From contig NC_015945.1 of assembly GCF_000224085.1 (NCBI RefSeq), positions 941,501-1,005,500 of the forward strand: a stretch of DNA of 64,000 nt, written 5' to 3'. How positions within the stretch are numbered: the first letter of the stretch is position 1; each line of letters begins with the position of its first letter. This document shows positions 1 through 8,594 of the stretch, piece after piece. Made by a program: the position numbers and the translations under genes. The notes below the pieces were generated by a model, which saw only the letters and a list, made by a program, of their open reading frames with translations, did no database searches and was not told the DNA's origin. This stretch comes from Allomuricauda ruestringensis DSM 13258. GTDB taxonomy: Bacteria > Bacteroidota > Bacteroidia > Flavobacteriales > Flavobacteriaceae.

Positions 1-3000
1 ACACTCAGGTTGATGGTGTGCATTTGGAATAAATCCCGCAGGTTTTCGCCCATAAAACTGAAATTGAGGAACCAATCCTGACCATAGAACCAAATCATTA
101 AAAATCCACCAGCAAAAGCCACCATAATTCCCGAAAATACCATCAAAGAGGTGGCCACCGATCTAAATTGGAAGTAAAGGATCAAAAAGATAATCAAAAG
201 TGCCAAGGGTACCACCACAGACAATGTTTTTTCTGCCCGCAATTGGTTCTCATACGTCCCGGTAAATTTATAGCTGATGCCTTTTGGCACCACCAACTCC
301 CCACTGTCAATTTTTTCCTGAATCTTGGCTTGCGCATTTTCCACCACATCAACTTCGGCATAGCCGTCTTGCTTATCAAAAAGTACGTAGCCCACCAAAA
401 AGGTATCCTCACTTTTAATGGCTTGCGGTCCTTGCTCGTAACGGATGGTGACCAATTCGCTCAAGGGAACAGGACTTCCTTTTTGTACCGGAACATAAAT
501 GTTCCCTATATCGGTTGGATTTTCCCGAAGTTCCCTTGGGTAGCGCACACGAACACCGTAACGCTCCCGTCCTTCCACGGTTTGGGTCAATGTCATCCCG
601 CCAAGGGCAACTTCCAAAATTTGCTGTACATCTTCGATGACCAGACCATAACGTACTAATTTTTCGCGGTCAATGTCAATGAGTAAATACGGTTTCCCTA
701 CAATTCGATCCGCAAAAACCGCCTCATCCTTGACCCCTGCAGCTTCTTTTAAAATGGGTTCCAATTGAAGGCCAAAGTTTTCGATTTCTTTTAAATCCTG
801 CCCTTTCACTTTAATTCCCATAGGTGCCCGCATTCCTGTTTGAAGCATCACCAAACGTGTTTCAATAGGTTGCAGTTTTGGTGCGGAAGTGACACCTGGC
901 AATTTGGTCACCTTTACAATTTCATTCCAAATGTCATCTGGGCTTTTAATCTCGGGACGCCAGTTTCGGAAGTATTCACCATCATTGTCAGGAATTAAAA
1001 GACTTCGATCTATTCGTAACGGTTCACTCACATGATTTCCTGTATAGCTTTGTTCGTTGCTCACCTCCAAATTTGGATTGGCGAGTACTTTTCCGTTGCT
1101 CAATTCAAAATACCCATCGGGATTGACTTTGAATCGTTGTGGACTTCCCGCTTCATTTTTTTGATACTCCGAACGGTACTGGATAATGTTCTCGTACATG
1201 GAAAGTGGTGCGGGATCCAATGCTGATTCGGTTCGACCGGATTTTCCCACCACGGTTTGAATCTCAGGGATGGTAGCAACCGCCATATCCAATTGTTGCA
1301 ACACCCGCTTGTTTTCCTCAACTCCGGCATGCGGCAAAGAAGTGGGCATCAATAAAAATGAACCTTCATTTAACGAGGGCATAAATTCTTGACCTGTATT
1401 ACGCATGATCATGAATCCAAAAACCACAATCACGGTGGGAATGGAGAGGAACATCAATTTATTCTCCAATGCCCATGTCAAAATACGGCTGTAATATTGT
1501 CTAAACAGATAAAACACTCCTAGTAATACGCCACAAATCAACCCAACAAATAGCAAGTTGATGGCAATACTACGATCAAATCCCAAGGGTCTCCAATACG
1601 TGGCCAATAAGAAAATGATTGTCGTAACGCAGATGCCCACATTGATCATTCCTGCTTGTTTAGCATCTAGAATTTCTCTCAACTTCAAGATTCCAGAAAC
1701 GCCAAAGGCGATCAAGGCCAGTCCCGACCAATAACCAAAACCGATTGCAACCAAGCCTAATGCCATCAAAATACCGTTCCAAATATATTTAAAGATGGGG
1801 GTTTGTTTTTTCTTCTTAAAAATGATGGCTGCAAAAGGAGGAATTAAAAACAGGGCAATAATAATAGAGGCCGTCAGTGCCATGGTCTTGGTAAAGGCCA
1901 ATGGTCGGAAAAGTTTTCCTTCGGCACCAACCATGGTAAACACGGGAATAAAACTGATAATGGTGGTTAGCACAGCGGTTAATATTGCTCCGGAAACCTC
2001 GGAAGTTGCGTTGTACACCACTTCGTTTATCGGCAAGTTATTCTTATCATCATCCATGTGCCGGATAATGTTCTCGGAGAGAATTACACCAACATCGACC
2101 ATGGTACCAATGGCAATGGCAATACCAGAAAGTGCCACGATATTGGCATCTACCCCAAATAGTTTCATAGAGATAAACACCATAAGAACGGCAATGGGAA
2201 GCAAGCCAGAAATCAGAATAGAGGCCCTAAGATTGAACACCATCACCACGATGACCAATATGGTGATAAGAATTTCGAGTGTCAAAGCCTCATTGAGCGT
2301 CCCCAATGTTTCTTGTATGAGTTCGGTTCTATCATAAAAGGGAACAATAGTGAGTTGCGAAGTGGTTCCATCTTTCAATTGTTTGGATGGAAGCCCAGCA
2401 CTTAATTCTTTTATTTGGTCTTTTACGTTGTTGATGACCTCCAATGGATTGGCGCCATATCGGGCCACGACCACACCACCAACAACTTCAGCACCTTCCT
2501 TGTCCAAAATTCCACGACGAACTTCTGGCCCTAATGAAACGTGAGCCACATCCTGTACCCTAATGGAGGTGTAATCTGTTGCAGAAACCACTGCATTTTT
2601 GATATCATCCAAGGATTTTATGTAGCCGAGGCCACGCACCAAATATTCCGCTTTGTTGATCTCCAAGGTTTGGGCACCAATATCCCTATTGCTTTGCTTA
2701 ACGGCCTTCACCACCTGATCTAGTCCCACATTGTACTGTTTCATCAGTTCAGGGTCCACATCCACTTGGTATTCCTGTACAAACCCACCAATGGAGGCCA
2801 CTTCGGATACGCCGGACGCGGAAGACAATGCATATTTCACATAGTAATCCTGGATACTGCGTAGTTCCTGCAAGTCCCATCCTCCAGTTACATTGCCATC
2901 TTTGTCACGACCTTCCAAGGTGTACCAAAAAATCTGTCCCAAAGCTGTAGCATCAGGGCCTAATGCAGGGTTTACTCCATCTGGCAATAAATTATTGGGC

Positions 3001-3383
3001 AAGGAATTGAGTTTCTCCAGAATTCGACTGCGGCTCCAATAGAATTCCACATCTTCTTCAAAAATGATATAGATGCTCGAAAACCCGAACATGGAAGAGC
3101 TCCGTATGGTCTTTACCCCCGGTATTCCCAGCAAGGAAGTTGTCAAAGGGTAAGTAATCTGATCTTCGATATCCTGTGGGGAACGCCCAGACCATTTTGT
3201 AAATACAATCTGTTGGTTCTCCCCGATATCGGGAATAGCATCCACTGCAACAGGATTGCTTGGCAAAGCACCAGTATCCCAATTAAAAGGAGTGCTCATT
3301 ATGCCCCAAGCCATAAAAATCAGCAGGAGCAACACGGCTACCAATTTGTTTTCTATTAAAAATTTGATGCTTTTGTTCAGCAT
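1..3383 (-). CDS. cusA: CusA/CzcA-family heavy-metal efflux RND transporter (C-terminus beyond window)
   Basis: Inner-membrane trimeric pump that, with a periplasmic adaptor and an outer-membrane channel, exports metal cations using the proton gradient. The frame is open from an ATG at 3383 to the window edge (about 1127 codons). It begins MLNKSIKFLIENKLVAV, typical of the family's first membrane helix, and has the first-lobe signature ALSGIAIAIGTMVDVGVI followed by SEN. The AIAIGxMVD form of this proton-relay motif is the one associated with monovalent Cu/Ag pumps (HME4) rather than Zn/Co/Cd types, so Cu(I)/Ag(I) is the preferred but unproven substrate. Further blocks such as MRNTGQEFMPSLNEGSF are also family-typical. 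Only the last part is missing; the CusB and CusC partners should lie to the left. The small Cys-rich gene just upstream fits metal handling. Confidence 0.93.
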   Translation of the reverse strand, partial: MLNKSIKFLIENKLVAVLLLLIFMAWGIMSTPFNWDTGALPSNPVAVDAIPDIGENQQIVFTKWSGRSPQDIEDQITYPLTTSLLGIPGVKTIRSSSMFGFSSIYIIFEEDVEFYWSRSRILEKLNSLPNNLLPDGVNPALGPDATALGQIFWYTLEGRDKDGNVTGGWDLQELRSIQDYYVKYALSSASGVSEVASIGGFVQEYQVDVDPELMKQYNVGLDQVVKAVKQSNRDIGAQTLEINKAEYLVRGLGYIKSLDDIKNAVVSATDYTSIRVQDVAHVSLGPEVRRGILDKEGAEVVGGVVVARYGANPLEVINNVKDQIKELSAGLPSKQLKDGTTSQLTIVPFYDRTELIQETLGTLNEALTLEILITILVIVVMVFNLRASILISGLLPIAVLMVFISMKLFGVDANIVALSGIAIAIGTMVDVGVILSENIIRHMDDDKNNLPINEVVYNATSEVSGAILTAVLTTIISFIPVFTMVGAEGKLFRPLAFTKTMALTASIIIALFLIPPFAAIIFKKKKQTPIFKYIWNGILMALGLVAIGFGYWSGLALIAFGVSGILKLREILDAKQAGMINVGICVTTIIFLLATYWRPLGFDRSIAINLLFVGLICGVLLGVFYLFRQYYSRILTWALENKLMFLSIPTVIVVFGFMIMRNTGQEFMPSLNEGSFLLMPTSLPHAGVEENKRVLQQLDMAVATIPEIQTVVGKSGRTESALDPAPLSMYENIIQYRSEYQKNEAGSPQRFKVNPDGYFELSNGKVLANPNLEVSNEQSYTGNHVSEPLRIDRSLLIPDNDGEYFRNWRPEIKSPDDIWNEIVKVTKLPGVTSAPKLQPIETRLVMLQTGMRAPMGIKVKGQDLKEIENFGLQLEPILKEAAGVKDEAVFADRIVGKPYLLIDIDREKLVRYGLVIEDVQQILEVALGGMTLTQTVEGRERYGVRVRYPRELRENPTDIGNIYVPVQKGSPVPLSELVTIRYEQGPQAIKSEDTFLVGYVLFDKQDGYAEVDVVENAQAKIQEKIDSGELVVPKGISYKFTGTYENQLRAEKTLSVVVPLALLIIFLILYFQFRSVATSLMVFSGIMVAFAGGFLMIWFYGQDWFLNFSFMGENLRDLFQMHTINLS

Positions 3384-3475
3384 AAAGGTTTGATTTAAGC
3401 ATTAGATCGACACAAAAACGCGCATAAACGCAGCTGCCCAACCAATTGGGTCGGGAAAATTCAATCTATGTTAAA

Positions 3476-3868
3476 TCAAATAAGGAAAGTCTGGTCCAGA
3501 ACCTGTACGTCACGTATCAATGGAGGTGGGTTGTACTCGCAAAAGGAGCTAGGTTCTTCAAAATTAAATTCGAAAAGTTGAAAGTAGGTATGGACAAAGC
3601 TTACCAAAAAGACTTGTTGGTCTAAACTAAAGTTTTCAAAGGAGATTTTTAGGTCGTCCTGACCTTGAATGGTGAAGGATTCATCAGCACAACAAGATTT
3701 TTCCATATCCATGTCCATGTCCATACCGCAGTCATCGGCATGTGAAAACAAGGAAATATCCATCACACGGCCCATACAAATATGCTTGTCCACCGTCCAA
3801 GAAACTGTGGAAGCCAACAGCAAAACTGCCATTACCGAGGATACTATTTGATGAAAAATCTGTTTCAT
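3476..3868 (-). CDS. HYC_CC_PP-family small exported protein
   Basis: 130-residue protein with an N-terminal hydrophobic signal (residues 5-25). It carries the three hallmarks after which this Bacteroidota family is named, in slightly altered form: HIC at about residue 29, a CC pair (SCCAD) near residue 60, and a PP pair (NPPPLIRD) near the C-terminus. Just before the CC pair is an alternating Asp/Met run (GMDMDMDME) that could bind soft metals. Family members are commonly found beside metal-efflux RND operons, as here: it ends about 90 bp before cusA on the same strand. Function is unknown; a periplasmic metal-binding or sensing accessory role is inference from the Cys/Met/His content and position. 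Confidence 0.8.
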   Translation of the reverse strand: MKQIFHQIVSSVMAVLLLASTVSWTVDKHICMGRVMDISLFSHADDCGMDMDMDMEKSCCADESFTIQGQDDLKISFENFSLDQQVFLVSFVHTYFQLFEFNFEEPSSFCEYNPPPLIRDVQVLDQTFLI

Positions 3869-3953
3869 TCAACTACAAAACTACAAAATATTAACATTTA
3901 TTGTTTTGCTTAACAGAACTTTATCTGTTTTTAGCTTGTAAGCATGCTTTATT

Positions 3954-3985
3954 TTGTCGGACAAAACCACTATTCAATACATTTG
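3954..3985 (+). promoter_or_regulatory. Bacteroidota-type promoter of the GAF/fRMsr-like gene
   Basis: A TTG box at 3954-3956 is followed, 21 nt later, by TACATTTG (3978-3985), an exact match to the TAnnTTTG -7 element. Predicted transcription starts near 3992, only about 8 nt before the ATG at 4000. This supports the short form of the gene and implies a nearly leaderless mRNA. Confidence 0.6.
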
Positions 3986-3999
3986 CAAAAAAATACCTC

Positions 4000-4452
4000 A
4001 TGCTAAAATCGTTGGAACCCAAAATACTTGAAATCGTAAAAAACAAAAATAAATCAGTGGATACCCGTTTGGGCGAAATCTGCGAACTTTTGCGCAGCAA
4101 TGTTGATTATTACGACTGGGTAGGGTTCTACTTTAAAAATGGTGATAAGGAAGAATTGAAATTGGGACCCTACGCCGGAGCGCCTACCGACCATACTATA
4201 ATTCCGTTTGGAAAAGGTATTTGCGGGCAGGTTGCCGTGAGCAATGAGAACTTTGTAGTGCCCGATGTGGCCGCCCAGGACAATTATATTGCCTGTAGCA
4301 TAACGGTAAAAGCTGAAATCGTGGTTCCTTTGTTCGTAAACGGAGAAAATGTCGGCCAAATCGATATCGATTCCAACACTCCCGATCCCTTTACAGAGGA
4401 AGATGAACGCTTTTTGGAATTCATCAACCAAAAAGTTGCTGAAATTCTGTAA
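4000..4452 (+). CDS. GAF-domain protein, free-methionine-(R)-sulfoxide reductase-like
   Basis: 150-residue single GAF domain. The known family (fRMsr, YebR/MsrC) reduces free methionine-R-sulfoxide in the cytoplasm with thioredoxin. Recognisable blocks are DWVGFYF (39-45), IPFGKGICGQVA (68-79) and NYIACSITVKAEIVVPL (95-111). Cys75 and Cys99 correspond to the second and third catalytic-cluster cysteines of E. coli fRMsr, Cys99 being the equivalent of the catalytic one. The first cluster cysteine is absent: APTDHTI lies where ACVRI is expected. The frame extends upstream to 3901 but those residues are unlike the family, and the promoter at 3954-3985 places the start at 4000. The gene is monocistronic and precedes purH, which has its own -7 element. 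Confidence 0.8.
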   Translation: MLKSLEPKILEIVKNKNKSVDTRLGEICELLRSNVDYYDWVGFYFKNGDKEELKLGPYAGAPTDHTIIPFGKGICGQVAVSNENFVVPDVAAQDNYIACSITVKAEIVVPLFVNGENVGQIDIDSNTPDPFTEEDERFLEFINQKVAEIL

Positions 4453-4504
4453 AACTTCTCCCATTTTGTTGATAAACCGTTCTGCTTTTTAGCTTCAAAA
4501 AAAG

Positions 4505-4512
4505 TACTTTTG
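4505..4512 (+). promoter_or_regulatory. -7 promoter element of purH
   Basis: TACTTTTG is an exact TAnnTTTG match, about 33 nt before the purH ATG. No good -33 box is visible at the usual distance, so this is a moderate prediction. Confidence 0.45.
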
Positions 4513-4545
4513 TGCGCTTAATAAATTGATTTTAAGACATAGAAG

Positions 4546-6075
4546 ATGACTGCCAAAAAAGCCTCTGCCGCATTAATTTCCGTATTTCATAAGGATGGAC
4601 TGGAACCCATCGTAAAAAAATTGGACGACCTTGGTGTAACTCTTTATTCCACAGGAGGTACCGAAAAATTTATCCGCGATCTCGGTATCAATGTGGTACC
4701 TGTTGAAGATGTCACCAGCTACCCCTCCATTTTGGGTGGCCGTGTAAAAACATTGCACCCCAAGGTTTTTGGGGGAATTTTGAACAGGCAGGACAACGAG
4801 AGCGATGTTTCCCAAATGAAGGAATTTGATATTCCACAGTTGGACATTGTGATCGTAGATCTTTATCCTTTTGAAAAAACCGTTGCCAGTGGCGCATCGG
4901 AACAAGATATTATCGAGAAAATCGATATCGGTGGCATTTCCCTTATCCGAGCTGCCGCCAAAAACTTCAAGGATGTACTTTGTGTATCATCCATGGAGGA
5001 TTACGAAGACTTTTTGAACGTGATTTCCGAAGGAAAAGGAACCACAACCTTGGAAGACCGCAAACGCTTTGCGACCAAGGCCTTCAATATTTCCTCACAT
5101 TACGATACGGCCATCTTTAACTACTTTAACAAGGAAAAAGAAGAAACCGTGTTGAAAATCAGTGAGACCAAAGGACAGGTGTTGCGTTACGGTGAAAACC
5201 CACACCAAAAAGGATACTTCTTCGGCGATTTTGATGCGATGTTCTCCAAGCTTCACGGCAAAGAGCTATCATACAACAACCTTTTGGATGTTGACGCCGC
5301 CGTAAACTTGATGGGGGAATTCAAAAACGATGACCCGACCTTTGCCATCCTAAAACACAACAATGCCTGTGGATTGGCCACTCGCAGCACCATCAGTCAA
5401 GCCTATGTGGATGCCTTGGCGGGTGACCCTGTCTCTGCCTTTGGCGGCATTTTGATTTCAAACAAAGAAATCGATGCTCCAACAGCTGAAGAAATTCACA
5501 AATTGTTCTGCGAAGTGGTCATTGCACCAAGCTACGCAGATGATGCTTTGGAAATCTTAAAGGGCAAGAAAAACAGAATCATTCTAATACAAAATGAAAC
5601 CGAATTGCCCGACACTTTGGTGAGAACTTGTTTGAATGGTGTTTTGGTTCAGGAAAAAGATTCCAAAACCGACAGCAAAGAAGACCTCAACCCTGTAACG
5701 GACAAAAAACCAACTTTAGAGGAAATTGAAGATTTGATTTTTGCCTCCAAATTGTGCAAGCACACCAAAAGCAACACCATTGTTTTGGCCAAGAACAAAC
5801 AATTGTGTGCCAGCGGAACAGGGCAAACATCACGCGTTGATGCTTTGAACCAAGCCATCCATAAAGCACAATCCTTTAACTTTGATTTGAACGGTGCCGT
5901 TATGGCCAGTGATGCCTTTTTCCCTTTCCCGGATTGTGTGGAGATTGCGGACAACGCGGGCATTAAAAGTGTGATTCAACCAGGAGGTTCCATCAAGGAT
6001 CAACTGAGCATCGATTATTGCAACGAAAATGGATTGGCGATGGTGATGACGGGTACAAGACATTTTAAACATTAA
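4546..6075 (+). CDS. purH: Bifunctional AICAR formyltransferase/IMP cyclohydrolase
   Basis: Cytoplasmic enzyme for the last two steps of de novo purine synthesis, AICAR to FAICAR to IMP. At 509 residues it has the expected length. The N-terminal MGS-like IMP cyclohydrolase domain (about 1-200) contains STGGTEKFI and GGRVKTLHPKVFGG. The C-terminal transformylase domain contains LRYGENPHQKGYF and the KHNNACG block (AILKHNNACGLA) with the catalytic Lys-His. The C-terminus FPFPDCVEIADNAGIKSVIQPGGSIKD is complete in type and ends in TGTRHFKH, as in other members. The 55-bp gap to mreB leaves room for only a short regulatory region, so some read-through into the morphogenesis operon is possible. 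Confidence 0.97.
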   Translation: MTAKKASAALISVFHKDGLEPIVKKLDDLGVTLYSTGGTEKFIRDLGINVVPVEDVTSYPSILGGRVKTLHPKVFGGILNRQDNESDVSQMKEFDIPQLDIVIVDLYPFEKTVASGASEQDIIEKIDIGGISLIRAAAKNFKDVLCVSSMEDYEDFLNVISEGKGTTTLEDRKRFATKAFNISSHYDTAIFNYFNKEKEETVLKISETKGQVLRYGENPHQKGYFFGDFDAMFSKLHGKELSYNNLLDVDAAVNLMGEFKNDDPTFAILKHNNACGLATRSTISQAYVDALAGDPVSAFGGILISNKEIDAPTAEEIHKLFCEVVIAPSYADDALEILKGKKNRIILIQNETELPDTLVRTCLNGVLVQEKDSKTDSKEDLNPVTDKKPTLEEIEDLIFASKLCKHTKSNTIVLAKNKQLCASGTGQTSRVDALNQAIHKAQSFNFDLNGAVMASDAFFPFPDCVEIADNAGIKSVIQPGGSIKDQLSIDYCNENGLAMVMTGTRHFKH

Positions 6076-6130
6076 TTTTAGTACTTTAGCCGTTAAATTT
6101 TACCGTTAATCCGAAAAACAGACAATTTGT

Positions 6131-7159
6131 ATGGGATTCTTTGATTTCATGACCGAGGAAATTGCCATTGACCTTGGTACTGCAAATACCCTGATCATCC
6201 ACTTGGACAAAGTGGTGGTTGACAGTCCTTCCATTGTAGCAAGGGACCGTGTATCGGGGAAAATTATCGCGGTGGGCCGCGAAGCCAATATGATGCAGGG
6301 GAAGACCCATGAAAACATCAAAACTATACGACCGTTGAAAGATGGGGTAATCGCAGACTTTGATGCATCGGAAAAGATGATCAGTATGTTCATCAAGAAC
6401 ATTCCGGCACTCAAGAAAAAATGGTTTCCGCCGGCACTTCGCATGGTCATTTGTATTCCTTCGGGCATTACCGAAGTGGAAATGCGTGCGGTACGCGAAT
6501 CTGCGGAACGCGTAAACGGTAAAGAGGTATACTTGATCCACGAACCCATGGCCGCTGCCATCGGTATCGGTCTTGATATTATGCAACCCAAAGGGAACAT
6601 GATTGTGGACATAGGTGGCGGTACTACAGAGATTGCGGTAATCGCTCTTGGCGGTATTGTTTGTGACAAATCCGTGAAGATTGCTGGTGATGTTTTCACC
6701 AATGACATCATTTATTACATGCGGACCCAGCATAACCTATATGTGGGCGAAAGCACTGCAGAAGCCATCAAAATTGAAATTGGTTCGGCTACCGAGGATT
6801 TAAAATCCCCACCAGATGATAAATCCATCCAAGGTCGTGACCTATTGACGGGAAAACCAAAACAAGTTCATGTTTCCTACAGAGAAATTGCCAAAGCTTT
6901 GGACAAAAGTATTTTAAGAGTGGAAGATGCGGTTATGGAAACCTTGTCCCAGACCCCACCAGAACTGGCAGCGGATATTTACAATACAGGTATTTATTTG
7001 GCTGGTGGTGGTTCCATGCTCCGAGGTTTGGACAGAAGGCTTTCCCAAAAAACCGATTTGCCCGTGTACATCGCCGAAGATCCTTTGAGAGCAGTTGTGA
7101 GAGGTACGGGTATTGCTCTTAAAAACTTGGAACGCTATAAAAGTATTTTAATAAAATAG
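6131..7159 (+). CDS. mreB: Rod-shape determining actin homologue MreB
   Basis: 342-residue bacterial actin that forms membrane-associated filaments directing lateral peptidoglycan synthesis. Seen are the phosphate-1 loop IDLGTANTLI (about 14-23), the phosphate-2 motif VDIGGGTTEIAVI (about 159-171) and the adenosine motif YLAGGGSMLRGLD (about 293-305). The N-terminus MGFFDFMTEE fits Bacteroidota MreB. It is the first gene of the mreB-mreC-mreD-PBP2-rodA operon; the 65-bp gap to mreC has no obvious terminator. Confidence 0.97.
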   Translation: MGFFDFMTEEIAIDLGTANTLIIHLDKVVVDSPSIVARDRVSGKIIAVGREANMMQGKTHENIKTIRPLKDGVIADFDASEKMISMFIKNIPALKKKWFPPALRMVICIPSGITEVEMRAVRESAERVNGKEVYLIHEPMAAAIGIGLDIMQPKGNMIVDIGGGTTEIAVIALGGIVCDKSVKIAGDVFTNDIIYYMRTQHNLYVGESTAEAIKIEIGSATEDLKSPPDDKSIQGRDLLTGKPKQVHVSYREIAKALDKSILRVEDAVMETLSQTPPELAADIYNTGIYLAGGGSMLRGLDRRLSQKTDLPVYIAEDPLRAVVRGTGIALKNLERYKSILIK

Positions 7160-7224
7160 ACTTGTATTTTCTGCAGTTCTATTACCTTCAAGGAGTTCAA
7201 AAACCTTCTTAACGATACGATTGC

Positions 7225-8037
7225 ATGCAACGCATCATCAATTTTGTTTTACGCTTTCGAAACGCATTTCTGTATGCTTTTCTTGCGTTTATTGCATTGG
7301 TGATGACGATTCGTTCCCATTCCTACCATCAATCCAAATTTTTTAATTCATCCCGATGGGTATCTGGCAGTATTTACGGAGCAGGTTCCGATGTTTCCTC
7401 GTATTTTAACCTTCAAAAAGAAAACAAACGATTGGTCGAGGAAAATCAACAGTTGCGAAAATTGTTGTTTAATTTATCGGATGACAGCTTTCGACCTTTG
7501 GATTCCACTTTGGCCGTCTATCAGGTATTGAACGCGAGGCTTATCAAGAATAGTTTTACCTCTCCTAGGAATTATATCTTAATTGATAAAGGAAAGAAAG
7601 ATGGGGTACAACAAGATATGGGCGTAATTACCACGGACGGTATTTTGGGCATTGTAGAAAATGTCTCCAATAATTTTGCCACGGTTCAAAGTGTACTGAA
7701 CACCAAATCCAACATCAACGCAAAAATTAAGGGCACCGAGTACTTCGGCTCCTTGATTTGGGACACTAAAGATTATAAGGTGGTACAATTGATAGATATT
7801 CCAAGATTGGTTCCGTTGGTCGTTGGAGACACCATTGTAACGGGAGGTATGTCCAGTATTTTTCCAGAAAACGTACCCATTGGAATCATTAAAAAATATG
7901 ACTTGAACGCTTCCAAGAGCTTTTACAATATTGATGTAGAATTATTTTCCGACATGGCCAACATTAAAAATGTATACTTGATCGAGAACAAGGACAAAGT
8001 GGAGATTGAGGAATTAGAATCCAGAACCATAGAATGA
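7225..8037 (+). CDS. mreC: Rod-shape determining protein MreC
   Basis: 270-residue inner-membrane protein with one N-terminal membrane helix (about residues 12-30), a coiled-coil stretch (KENKRLVEENQQLRKLL, about 66-82) and a periplasmic beta-domain including IDKGKKDGVQQDMGVITTDG. It links MreB filaments to PBP2/RodA and activates PBP2. Length and order match Bacteroidota MreC. The stop overlaps the mreD start by 4 bp (ATGA), indicating translational coupling. Confidence 0.94.
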   Translation: MQRIINFVLRFRNAFLYAFLAFIALVMTIRSHSYHQSKFFNSSRWVSGSIYGAGSDVSSYFNLQKENKRLVEENQQLRKLLFNLSDDSFRPLDSTLAVYQVLNARLIKNSFTSPRNYILIDKGKKDGVQQDMGVITTDGILGIVENVSNNFATVQSVLNTKSNINAKIKGTEYFGSLIWDTKDYKVVQLIDIPRLVPLVVGDTIVTGGMSSIFPENVPIGIIKKYDLNASKSFYNIDVELFSDMANIKNVYLIENKDKVEIEELESRTIE

Positions 8038-8540
8038 ACAATTCCCTGATCATAAATATTCTGCGATTTGTGTTGTTGGTCATCACACAGGTTTTGATAT
8101 TTAACAATCTCAACTTTCTGGGTTTTATAAATCCTTTTGTCTATGTGATTTTCTTTTATTGGTACCCCATCAAAGGGAACAGGGCACTTTTTATGCTTAT
8201 AGCATTTTTATTGGGGCTGGTTATCGATATTTTTTCTGATACCCTTGCCTTGAATGCTTTGGCATCGGCAACCATTGCCTATGCAAGACCGGCAATTATG
8301 CGATTTTGTTTTGGCGTAAACTACGATTTTCAAAGTTTCAGCTTTAAGAACACCACCAAGGTACAGCGCATCACCTTTATGGCTTTGCTTGTTTTTATCC
8401 ATCATCTGATATTCTTTTCGTTTGAAATTTTAAGTATCGCCCATATCCTATTAATTTTGAAGAAAGTTTTCGCCACAGGTATTGTAACTTTAATACTTTG
8501 TGTATTATTCAGTTCACTTTTTAGTCCAAAAAGCGAATAA
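8034..8540 (+). CDS. mreD: Rod-shape determining membrane protein MreD
   Basis: 168-residue, very hydrophobic protein with about five membrane segments, including a family-typical stretch LLGLVIDIFSDTLALNALAS near residue 60. MreD is a poorly understood inner-membrane member of the elongasome. The assignment rests on hydrophobicity, size and its invariant place between mreC (4-bp overlap) and the PBP2 gene. Confidence 0.9.
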   Translation: MNNSLIINILRFVLLVITQVLIFNNLNFLGFINPFVYVIFFYWYPIKGNRALFMLIAFLLGLVIDIFSDTLALNALASATIAYARPAIMRFCFGVNYDFQSFSFKNTTKVQRITFMALLVFIHHLIFFSFEILSIAHILLILKKVFATGIVTLILCVLFSSLFSPKSE

Positions 8541-8594
8541 AAACGTAGTTTTTATCGTTGGGGTATATAAGAAGCCCTAGAATTTAGGTTGGTC

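Noticed and set aside
6086..6733. Long minus-strand frames opposite mreB
   Set aside because: Shadows of the strongly conserved mreB frame.
8589..8594. In-frame TTG two codons before the PBP2 ATG
   Set aside because: The ATG at 8595 gives the normal MKKLLLS anchor; the TTG adds only two residues with no support.
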